NCBI GenBank assembly: GCA_041395625.1
Contig: JAWLAE010000001.1
Coordinates: forward strand, 434,001 to 498,000
DNA length: 64,000 bases
Source: CADEED01 sp041395625
Lineage (GTDB): Bacteria; Pseudomonadota; Gammaproteobacteria; Steroidobacterales; Steroidobacteraceae
Direction: 5' to 3'
Shown here one piece after another: positions 38,182 to 45,679 of this stretch. The notes under the pieces were generated by a model. It did no database searches. It had not been told where the DNA came from and saw only the letters and a program-made list of their open reading frames with translations. Both the position numbers and the translations under genes were made by a program. Numbering within the stretch: position 1 is the stretch's first letter; every line of letters begins with the position of its first letter.

Positions 38182-40189
38182 CCTGACCACTATCTCTGTG
38201 TGCTGGTAAGCGAAAAAAGAAAGTTGCTCCGTCGGACTCATTGTTGCGAAAGGACAACTGTCCACCATGTGCCTCGATGATAGTACGGCTGATCGACAGC
38301 CCGATGCCCATGCCGGACTTCTTCGTGGTAGAGAATGCCGCGAACAAGTCATCCGCGGCACTTTCCGAGACACCGGTTCCAGTATCGATCACGGCAATCT
38401 CAACGTTGCCGTCCGAGCAGCGCCGCGAGTTGATCCTGATCGTTCTTCCGGCGCGGCAATTGTCCGCGTGCATCGCTTCCATGCCATTGCGCAGCAGGTT
38501 CAGGACCACTTGTTGAATCTGCACGCTGTCAACGCGGATCTTCGGTATGTTGATACCAAAATCGCCTTCGATCTCGATGTCGCGGATTCGCGCCTCTGAC
38601 TCCGCAAGTTGGACGATTTCCGCTATGAGCGCATTGCAGTCGATGATTTGTCTGACGCTTTCCTCCTGCCGACTCATGGTCTGTACGCGCGCGATGATGG
38701 CCCCCGCCCGCCGCGCATGTTGGCTGAGCTTGTCGAAGACTTCCAGGGCGTCGTCGTGCCTGCCAGCCGCAACCAGTCGTTTGCCCGCCTGTGCAAACAA
38801 TGAGATCGCCGCTAGCGGTTGGTTGATTTCATGCGCGATTCCCGTCGCCATTTCACCAAGTGTATTGAGTCGTTCCGTGTGTGCCAACAGTGCGCGATTG
38901 CGCCGCGCTTCTGCTTCCGCCTTGAGGCGTGGCGTCAGATTTTCCACTTGTGCGATCACCAGATCGGGCCGGCCCGCGGCGTCGTGGGTAATTGCAGAAA
39001 TGACTTTAACATCGATAACCGTGCCATCCCGACGCACGTATCGTCTGCGATTCGTAAATGAATCCAACTGCTGTGCGTGAGCTCTATCCGCGAAAACGTG
39101 GGTGAGACGTCTGTCGTCGGGATGCGTGACGTCGTCCTCGGTCATGTTCATGAGTTCTGCGGCGCTGTACCCTGTTAGTCGGCAAAAAGCTCTATTGGCA
39201 CTGACGAAGGGCTGGTTCATGCGATAGGTTGCGATGCCTACCGGCGCGTGCTGGAGAGTAGCGTCGAGACGCTCGCTCCTCTTCCTCAATGCTTCTTTGG
39301 CGCGCGCAAGCTCAGCTTCAGTGTCTTTCAGAGCTGTGATATCGATGATCAGTCCTTCGATTAACCGTGATCCGTCAACATCTCGCTCCACCTCACGACC
39401 GCGTTCCGACACCCATTTCGTCTGTCCCGACTTAGTCAAGATTCGATACTCAAGTGCGAAAGGGCATCCTTCTGCCAGCGCGTCCTGCACCGTATTCCAC
39501 ACGTAGTCGCCGTCGTCGGGATGGATGAAACGGTCCCAAGCGGGTTGCTGTTCCAGATTACTTGGCTCGAAGCCGGTCAGCTCCCTGCAACCCGCGCTGA
39601 CGTATTTCATCGTCCAGCTTCTGTTGTTTTTGCACCTGTAGGCCATTCCAGGCAAATTGGCCAGCAGCGTTTGCAGAGTCTCGCGCTGTTGTTCGAATTG
39701 CAGTGTCGCTCGACGATGCTGCATTTCCGCGCCAATTGTCCCGGCGAACAGCGACACCAGCGCGACCGCGGAAATCGTGCGCTCAAAGGGCCTACTACCG
39801 TAAACACCCAGATGGCCCACAGTGTGGCCGAGTTCGTTGGTGATTCGACAACCTACGTAGCACGTGAAACCATGCTGTCTGCCAAACATGTCGTCGGGAT
39901 AGTGCTCGTCGAGGTCATGCTCGATCAGCCGCGAGCCATGGCGGAGCGTGTCAGCACATGGTGTGCCGCGGGCGCAATACCTTCGTTCCGGGCCCCGCCC
40001 ACCCTCCTGCCAGGACGCAATTGTTCGCAGTGTGTCGGCGTCCTCGATCTTGGTAAGAAACGCATGCCGCGCATTCAGCAGAGACGTCAACTGCGCGAGT
40101 TGTTCGTGGAAGGTCCCGAGATTTGATGTCGGCCGGCGCGGGTCGGCGATCGTGTGTGGAATAGCCACTGTGGATCCAAGTTCGGGCAT
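38174..40189 (-). CDS. PAS/GAF sensor histidine kinase
   Basis: 671 residues with no evident transmembrane segment. The N-terminal GAF domain (about 20-180) has RYCARGTPCADTLRHGS and CYVGCRITNELGHTVGHLGVYG. Two PAS domains follow (about 195-330 and 345-470: YVSAGCRELTGFEP and VSANRAFCRLTGYSAAELMNM), then the HisKA box ATGIAHEINQPLAAISLFAQ and HATPase motifs LRNGMEAM, DTGTGVSE and TKKSGMGIGLSISRTI. It resembles FixL/StyS-type cytosolic sensors of oxygen, redox or small molecules. Chosen start ATG 40189 (MPELGST) with GGGGG upstream; a longer frame to 40390 is unlikely. Confidence 0.88.
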   Translation of the reverse strand: MPELGSTVAIPHTIADPRRPTSNLGTFHEQLAQLTSLLNARHAFLTKIEDADTLRTIASWQEGGRGPERRYCARGTPCADTLRHGSRLIEHDLDEHYPDDMFGRQHGFTCYVGCRITNELGHTVGHLGVYGSRPFERTISAVALVSLFAGTIGAEMQHRRATLQFEQQRETLQTLLANLPGMAYRCKNNRSWTMKYVSAGCRELTGFEPSNLEQQPAWDRFIHPDDGDYVWNTVQDALAEGCPFALEYRILTKSGQTKWVSERGREVERDVDGSRLIEGLIIDITALKDTEAELARAKEALRKRSERLDATLQHAPVGIATYRMNQPFVSANRAFCRLTGYSAAELMNMTEDDVTHPDDRRLTHVFADRAHAQQLDSFTNRRRYVRRDGTVIDVKVISAITHDAAGRPDLVIAQVENLTPRLKAEAEARRNRALLAHTERLNTLGEMATGIAHEINQPLAAISLFAQAGKRLVAAGRHDDALEVFDKLSQHARRAGAIIARVQTMSRQEESVRQIIDCNALIAEIVQLAESEARIRDIEIEGDFGINIPKIRVDSVQIQQVVLNLLRNGMEAMHADNCRAGRTIRINSRRCSDGNVEIAVIDTGTGVSESAADDLFAAFSTTKKSGMGIGLSISRTIIEAHGGQLSFRNNESDGATFFFRLPAHRDSGQDE

Positions 40190-40278
40190 GGCGCCCCCAC
40201 TCTGTTGTTGGAGCGATCCGAATTGCGTCGGTGCGAGCGGGCGGCGCGCAAGCAACAATTCGCTCCAAGGAAACCCGA

Positions 40279-40298
40279 CTTGACACAGCACTGTCAAG
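40279..40298. promoter_or_regulatory. Inverted repeat over a TTGACA in the kinase/nitrilase-like gap
   Basis: CTTGACA (40279-40285), 6-nt spacer, TGTCAAG (40292-40298) form a perfect 7-bp inverted repeat. TTGACA at 40280-40285 could be a -35 for the nitrilase-like gene, but no good -10 follows at 17 nt. It may be an operator for the divergent pair. Confidence 0.35.
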
Positions 40299-40417
40299 CG
40301 CAGGGCTACGCATGTCACCGTTGCGTTGGTGAGAATCGGGTATTCTCGACGTCTATGATGCTTTGGAAATGCCGCGCAAGGGCACGGCAAGTTGGCAACT
40401 CGACCAGGGAGTTTGTG

Positions 40418-41521
40418 ATGTTGACCCGTAAAGGTTTGAAATCATTGGTCACGACCGCGCTGTTGTGTGTTGTATTGGGCCACGCATTCGCCCAAGCGCC
40501 TCTCGTCCGCCCGGATGGTAGCTACCCGACAGCGCCGCTCGCGAAGGACGTCGTCGTCGTCAAGGTCGTGCAGAATGCGCCGCTCAACCTGCAAAAGGCG
40601 CCGACGATCAAGGAAGGCCTCGCGACCAATGTCGAACGCATGGCGTATTGGATCGAACAGGCTTGCACCAAAGGCAAGAAGCCGGACTTCATTCTATTCA
40701 ACGAATTTCCGCTAACCGGCTACTCGGCCGGCACGCGCGACGAGAAGCTCAAGTTCACCATCCGCATTCCAGGTCCGGAGACACAACGCATCGGTGAGCT
40801 CGCGAAAGCCTGCGATACATACGTCATCTTTGGCAGCTATGCGACCGATCCGGCGTGGCCAGGGCATATTCTCAGCCTCAACCCGGTGATTGGACGGGAC
40901 GGCAAAATCCAGGCTACCTACTGGAAGTCACGGAACATCCTGCGTCTCGGCGACGAGATACCGACTACCACGGTCGAGAACGTCCGCGACCGCTTTCGCG
41001 CGAAGTATGGCCTCGAAGAGGAGTTCCCGGTGCTGAAGACCGAGTACGGCAACATCGCGGTGAGCACGGTGCAGCTCGATCCGATGGTGTTCGCCGCCTA
41101 CGCAATGCGTGGCGTTGAGATCATGTTCCGGACGGCGACGCTGTTTTCAAAGACGGACGTTCAGGCGATCGCGCTCTATAACAATGTCTATTCCGCGATG
41201 TCGAATATCACGTTCCCGGCCGATTCCGGCGTGCCAGCGAGTTTCGGCGGGAAGTCCCTGATCGTCGACAACCAGGGCAAGGTGCTCGCCGAGGATCCGA
41301 GCAACAACGAGAGCATCATCGAGGCTGAGATACCGATCGCCAAGTTCCGCAGCGGGCGGACCATCCCGCGCTATCCGCTCGAGGTAGTCAAACCCGTGTT
41401 CGACGCTTACGTACAGGAAGTGCCGCTCAATCACCTCGATCTGCCACCCGAGCAACTGCCGCAGAGCAACCAGGACATGAAGGATCTGATCGACTCGCAG
41501 AGCCGTTGGATCAAGCGCTAG
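40418..41521 (+). CDS. Exported nitrilase-superfamily protein lacking the catalytic Cys
   Basis: 367 residues with a signal peptide (MLTRKGLKSLVTTALLCVV...HAFAQ) and a carbon-nitrogen hydrolase domain. The Glu (E96 in ILFNEFPLTGY) and Lys (K170 in ATYWKSRNI) of the triad are present. The segment that normally reads G.IGVLIC.D reads GNIAVSTVQLDP, so Val218 replaces the nucleophile. The rest (YAMRGVEIMFRTA, GKSLIVDNQGKVLAEDP) matches the family. It may be a pseudoenzyme, a binding protein, or a group with another mechanism. AGGGAG lies 7 nt before ATG 40418. It heads the catabolic-looking island and converges on the flavoprotein gene. Confidence 0.8.
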   Translation: MLTRKGLKSLVTTALLCVVLGHAFAQAPLVRPDGSYPTAPLAKDVVVVKVVQNAPLNLQKAPTIKEGLATNVERMAYWIEQACTKGKKPDFILFNEFPLTGYSAGTRDEKLKFTIRIPGPETQRIGELAKACDTYVIFGSYATDPAWPGHILSLNPVIGRDGKIQATYWKSRNILRLGDEIPTTTVENVRDRFRAKYGLEEEFPVLKTEYGNIAVSTVQLDPMVFAAYAMRGVEIMFRTATLFSKTDVQAIALYNNVYSAMSNITFPADSGVPASFGGKSLIVDNQGKVLAEDPSNNESIIEAEIPIAKFRSGRTIPRYPLEVVKPVFDAYVQEVPLNHLDLPPEQLPQSNQDMKDLIDSQSRWIKR

Positions 41522-41545
41522 GCCCGCTCGGCTGTGTTGGTTCTG

Positions 41546-43051
41546 TCAACCAAACCGGATCAGCCGTTCGCCTAACAATCGCCCGAACGTCAGTGCCGGC
41601 GTCACCATCATGCCACCGCAGAAGGCCTGACCCTGGGTTGCACCCGCGCCCAGGATCTCGCCAGCCGCATAGAGATTCGGTATTGCGCGCCCGTCGCGCC
41701 GTACAACCTGGAGCGTGTCATTGACCGCAATGCCTGCGGTGCTGGTGATCGAAGTTCCCTGGTGCCGGATGGCGTAGTAGGGTGGCGTCTGCAGTTTCGT
41801 CGGCAAGTGCTGACGTCCAAAGAAATCATTGCGGGTCTGCACGCCGTAGTTGTAGCCCTCGACGGTGGCCGCGAGCGCGGCCGCAGGCAAGCCCGTGGCT
41901 CGCGCCAATTCCTCGAGCGTCTCGCCGCGGAAGAAATTGGCGTCCGGTCCTTCGAATGCGGCGATCAGATCCTCACGCGTCCAGTCCTCGAGGATCGGCG
42001 GTGCCTGCTCGAGCACGGTCTGATCCAACACCACCCAGTGTCGCAGACGTGGCTGGAACCGAAACGCCTGTTCGCGGGCGTCGACGCTCGGCACGTCTTC
42101 ACGCACGAACCGTTGGCCGTTCGCATTCACGTAGATCTCCCACGGTTGGCGCTGCTGTGGGTGGAAAATCGTGCTGGCGAGCCGGCTCGAAGGAATGGTC
42201 GTGGTGGCGAGCAGGATGCCGAAGTTGGTCAGATACTTCTCGGCATAGCGTAGGTAGCCGCCGACCGACTCGGCTAACACGTGCCCTTCGCCAAGTGCGA
42301 ACGGATACGAGCCATCGAGATACTTCGGGTAGCCACTGAGCTTTTCGAACATCGCAGCGTTGGACGCATAGCCGCCCGACGCGAGCACCACATTGCGCGG
42401 CCGCCACTCGCTGCGTTTGCCACTGGAGTCCTCTGCCGCCACCGCGGCAATGGCGCCGGACGTATTGGTTTGTAGTGCCAGCGCACGGTGCTCGAGCAGG
42501 AGATCCACCTTGCCGGCACTGACAGCCTGCGTGAACAGCGGCCGCATCGCGTCGAGAATACCGATGCCGCGCAACGCACTCCAATAGTAGCGCGGCTTGC
42601 TGTACGGCTCGTGCGCCACCCCGTCTACCGGATAGCCGGGCAGCAGTTCGTAGCCGTGGTCCATCAACCAGTCGACGGTGGTAGCCGCATGGTCTACCGC
42701 GAGGCGCGCGATGGCGTGATCCACCGTGCCGCGACTGATGCGCAACAGATCCTCGTAGTGCAGATCTGGCGTGTCGTCGATGCCCTGCTGCCGCTGCACC
42801 CGCGTGCCCGCCGCGCTCATCTGTCCGCTGGTCAGCAGTAGCGTACCGCCGATCGTTCCAGCCGAATCGATCACCAGCACACTTGCGCCACGGGCCGCCG
42901 CAAAGATCGCCGCCGGAATACCTGCCGTGCCGGCACCGATCACCAGCAAGTCGTAACGTCGTTGCCGCGTGGCCGCGGCACTCGTGCCGATCGCCGTCAC
43001 CGCTGTTGCCGCTCCTAGAGCCTGGAAAAATTGTCGCTTCGACATGCGCAT
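41546..43051 (-). CDS. Tat-exported FAD flavoprotein (fumarate-reductase/KstD-like)
   Basis: 501 residues. A twin-arginine-like signal (MSKRQFFQALGAATAVTAIG) is followed by the FAD site DLLVIGAGTAGIPAAIFAAARGASVLVIDS. Other family features are GGTLLLTSGQMSAAGT, VVLASGGYASN, WEIYVNANGQRFVRED and the C-terminal YAAGEILGAGATQGQAFCGGMMVTPALTFGRLLG. No haem domain is attached. Relatives reduce fumarate or urocanate or dehydrogenate ketosteroids; which applies is not visible. GGAG sits 6 nt before ATG 43051. It is a paralogue of the protein at 61053-62567. Confidence 0.85.
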   Translation of the reverse strand: MRMSKRQFFQALGAATAVTAIGTSAAATRQRRYDLLVIGAGTAGIPAAIFAAARGASVLVIDSAGTIGGTLLLTSGQMSAAGTRVQRQQGIDDTPDLHYEDLLRISRGTVDHAIARLAVDHAATTVDWLMDHGYELLPGYPVDGVAHEPYSKPRYYWSALRGIGILDAMRPLFTQAVSAGKVDLLLEHRALALQTNTSGAIAAVAAEDSSGKRSEWRPRNVVLASGGYASNAAMFEKLSGYPKYLDGSYPFALGEGHVLAESVGGYLRYAEKYLTNFGILLATTTIPSSRLASTIFHPQQRQPWEIYVNANGQRFVREDVPSVDAREQAFRFQPRLRHWVVLDQTVLEQAPPILEDWTREDLIAAFEGPDANFFRGETLEELARATGLPAAALAATVEGYNYGVQTRNDFFGRQHLPTKLQTPPYYAIRHQGTSITSTAGIAVNDTLQVVRRDGRAIPNLYAAGEILGAGATQGQAFCGGMMVTPALTFGRLLGERLIRFG

Positions 43052-43189
43052 CGGAATCTCCAATAAAAATCGGCACTCATGCGTATACCAAACTCGCGTC
43101 GTTGATCCGGCGCGTCATGCCAAGCGGCTTACGAGGGCAAACACTCAAATCAGAACTCGTGCCGCCGGGATCAGTGTGGCGAATGACGG

Positions 43190-43552
43190 TCAGCGATCAC
43201 CATTCGGGCGCGACAAGATGAACGCCGCAGCAAACGTCGTGCAGATGAGCTGAATCGTCAGGACGGTGTGCGTAGTGCCTGCCAGCACGCTACCGCCGAG
43301 CGCCAGCAGCATCAGCGCGCAGGCGAGCCGCTTGTAGCGCGGCGCGATGGCGCCCTGCATTTCCCACTGGGCGATGATTGGCCCAAAAGTCCGGTGCTCC
43401 GTGAGCCACGCGCGCGCGCGCGGCGAGCCCTTGGCGAACGCGAGTGCCGCGCCCAGCACAAACGGTGTCGTCGGCAAGACCGGCAGCAGTGCGCCGATCA
43501 CAGCGCAACACAGCGCGAGTGCGCCAGCCATAGTCCAAATGAGTCTAACCAC
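43190..43552 (-). CDS. DUF454 (YbaN-type) membrane protein
   Basis: 120 residues with hydrophobic segments at both ends and the family core LGALLPVLPTTPFVLGAALAFAKGSPRARAWLTEH (the DUF454 PLPTTPFLLLAA.CFA.SS.R...WL motif). Function unknown. It starts with GTG at 43552; an ATG at 43531 is in frame. Confidence 0.82.
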   Translation of the reverse strand: MVRLIWTMAGALALCCAVIGALLPVLPTTPFVLGAALAFAKGSPRARAWLTEHRTFGPIIAQWEMQGAIAPRYKRLACALMLLALGGSVLAGTTHTVLTIQLICTTFAAAFILSRPNGDR

Positions 43553-43665
43553 TATGCCTGACTAACGCCGTCTTCGTGCTAGCCACACGCTCGGCACTTT
43601 GATCCACTTCGTCGCCATCACGTCATGATAGCGCGCATCGTAGCTCGATGTGCCAGCGGACGGGA

Positions 43666-44595
43666 TCATCGCAAATCCCGTGCCACCCTGAGTCCGAATG
43701 GCGCGAATACCAGCGGCGCCGGATCGCGGCCACGAAACGCAGGGCGCTGGCGCGCAACACTTGTTATCCACCCGCCGCCGCGGATACTCCGAAGCTCGCA
43801 CTCGCCGTCCACCTGGTGACTCCTGCCATCCGTCAGACCCGCGGGGTAGGGCATCGCGTAGCAATCTTCGGTCCATTCCCACACATTGCCAGTGATGTCG
43901 TGGATGCCAAAAGGGTTGGGCGGAAAGCTCCCCACAGGAGCTGTGAACGGATAGCCATCATCGCAGTCAGCCGAGACGTACGTGAGGTCAGACGCCCGCC
44001 GGCCGGATGCATCGAACAGGTTTGCACGTACGCAGATGTCGTCAGCATCATCACCCCAGTAGTAGCGAGTGCTGGTACCTCCGCGCGCGGCGTACTCCCA
44101 TTCGGATTCCGACAGCAGGCGGTAAGGTGCGCCTGTCTTGTCGGCTAGCCACGCAACATAGGCTTTTGCGTCGTTCCAACTGATGCAACCCACGGGCTCA
44201 TCCCCGAGCGGCGCGCGGCCGTAGCCAGGGTTCCGCCAACTCGTATCGTCAAGCGCCTCCCATTTGTCGGTCCAGACGATGCAGCGTTCAGCCGGCACAT
44301 GGCCTGCTGCACGCACGAATTCCGCAAACTGCGCGTAGGTCACTTCGAATTTTCCGACTGCAAAATCGTAGCCTATCCGGACTTCGTGTATCGGGCCCTC
44401 AAAGCGACCTGTCTCGCCTTCCAGCGATCCCATCTGAAATCGGCCGCCAGGCACGACAACCATGACGGGGCAGCCGTCGCAATCACTGAATTCGGTGCCA
44501 GGCTCGAAGTCTCTGGATTGACTGTCGCTCGCAACGAAAAGGAATGCGAATGCAGCGAGGGCTCGAAATGCCACGCTCATGGATCGGATCTTCAT
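43666..44595 (-). CDS. Formylglycine-generating-enzyme-like protein without the Cys pair
   Basis: 309 residues with a signal peptide (ALAAFAFLFVASDS) and the FGE-sulfatase domain: VVVPGGRFQMGSLEGE, EVTYAQFAEFVRAAGH, PVGCISWNDAKAYVAWLADKTG, YRLLSESEWEYAARGG and GNVWEWTEDCY. The active-site segment, usually RGGSF.C...YCRRYR in true FGE, reads RGGGWITSVARQRPAFRGRD, with no copper-binding Cys pair. It is therefore not a sulfatase activator; homologues without Cys include ergothioneine-type and NirV-like proteins. It lies 97 nt downstream of the Mo-enzyme beta subunit, in the same direction. Confidence 0.8.
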   Translation of the reverse strand: MKIRSMSVAFRALAAFAFLFVASDSQSRDFEPGTEFSDCDGCPVMVVVPGGRFQMGSLEGETGRFEGPIHEVRIGYDFAVGKFEVTYAQFAEFVRAAGHVPAERCIVWTDKWEALDDTSWRNPGYGRAPLGDEPVGCISWNDAKAYVAWLADKTGAPYRLLSESEWEYAARGGTSTRYYWGDDADDICVRANLFDASGRRASDLTYVSADCDDGYPFTAPVGSFPPNPFGIHDITGNVWEWTEDCYAMPYPAGLTDGRSHQVDGECELRSIRGGGWITSVARQRPAFRGRDPAPLVFAPFGLRVARDLR

Positions 44596-44692
44596 ATCGG
44601 TACGCCCTCTGGCATGGCTAATGATGGTTCTCAGGTATGACTTGTCGTCACAGTGCACATGTATGCGATGCGAGTCGCGCAGGCCAAGGTGA

Positions 44693-45679
44693 TCAGCCAA
44701 GCCGCACATCCGGGATCTTGAACATCGACTTCCAGTCACTCGCAATCAGCAGGTCCATCAATGCCGATGGTTTCCCCTGCTGTCTCCTTTCCATTTCGAA
44801 ATGCAGAGTAATCAGGGAACTGTCCACGCCCGCGCCGAAGAGCGTGCGGAGATATTCCGTTGGTATTCGAGGATCAGCCGCGAGCTCGCCGTCAGCATCG
44901 AAGGTTGGCGGCAGAATCGGTGGAACATAGAAGACGTTGGGTTCCGTACCGTACTCGGGGTGCAAGGGCAGTGCGACCTTCCATTGATAGACGAGCTGAT
45001 GGATAGGTCCTTCCTCGTCTTCCAGGAACCCGACAAATCGCAACTTTCCGGGACACTGGCGGGCGCATGCGGGAGCCTCGCCTTTTTCGAGGCGAGGGAA
45101 ACAAAAAATGCATTTCTGTGATTTCTTGGTGACGTAGTTGTAATAAATTTTCTTGTAAGGGCAGGCGGTGTTGCACACGCGCATACCGCGGCACTTGTCC
45201 TGATCGATTAGCACCACGCCATCCTGCTCGCGCTTGTAGATCGCGCGAACGGGACATGCTTCGAGACAAGCTGGCTTGGTGCAGTGGTTGCAGAGTCGAG
45301 GCAAATAGAAGTGGTAATTGTTAGGATACGCGCCGGAGCTGGAGTCTTCATTCCAATTGGCACCAACCGTCATTTTTTCGGTGCGTTGCAGGCGCTGCTC
45401 ACTGCCTTCGAAAAAAACTTCACGATGATTCACGGAACATTCCGTACCGTGGCTTTCCTTCGACATGAGTTTTCCGGCTTTCAGCCTGTCGTTCTCCCAA
45501 CCGCCGCCACTGGTTTCCCAGTTGCCCGGATATCCGGGTCCGGGCTTGGTCTCGACGTTCTGCCACAGCATGTATTCCTGGCCCGGCTCGTCGGTCCAAA
45601 GCGATTTGCAGGCGGTCGTGCACGTCTGGCAACCAATGCACTTGTTCAGATCGATGACCATCGCTACCTGTTTACCCAT
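44693..45679 (-). CDS. Type II DMSO-reductase-family beta subunit (four Fe-S clusters)
   Basis: 328 residues. Cys groups in order are NKCIGCQTCTTACK, CNHCTKPACLEACP, DKCRGMRVCNTACPYKK and KCIFCFPRLEKGEAPACARQCP. The CRGxxxCxxxCPYKK group, with three Cys plus Met, is the mark of NarH/EbdB/DdhB/SerB-type subunits with one [3Fe-4S] cluster. It relays electrons from the Mo subunit. The ATG overlaps the alpha stop by 8 nt (ATGGGTAA). No gamma subunit follows; the next gene downstream is the FGE-like protein. Confidence 0.9.
   Translation of the reverse strand: MGKQVAMVIDLNKCIGCQTCTTACKSLWTDEPGQEYMLWQNVETKPGPGYPGNWETSGGGWENDRLKAGKLMSKESHGTECSVNHREVFFEGSEQRLQRTEKMTVGANWNEDSSSGAYPNNYHFYLPRLCNHCTKPACLEACPVRAIYKREQDGVVLIDQDKCRGMRVCNTACPYKKIYYNYVTKKSQKCIFCFPRLEKGEAPACARQCPGKLRFVGFLEDEEGPIHQLVYQWKVALPLHPEYGTEPNVFYVPPILPPTFDADGELAADPRIPTEYLRTLFGAGVDSSLITLHFEMERRQQGKPSALMDLLIASDWKSMFKIPDVRLG

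Noticed and set aside
39851..39858. CTACGTAG as another copy of the promoter palindrome
   Set aside because: It lies inside the histidine kinase coding region, without the GGT/ACC arms or a GATAAT at the right distance.
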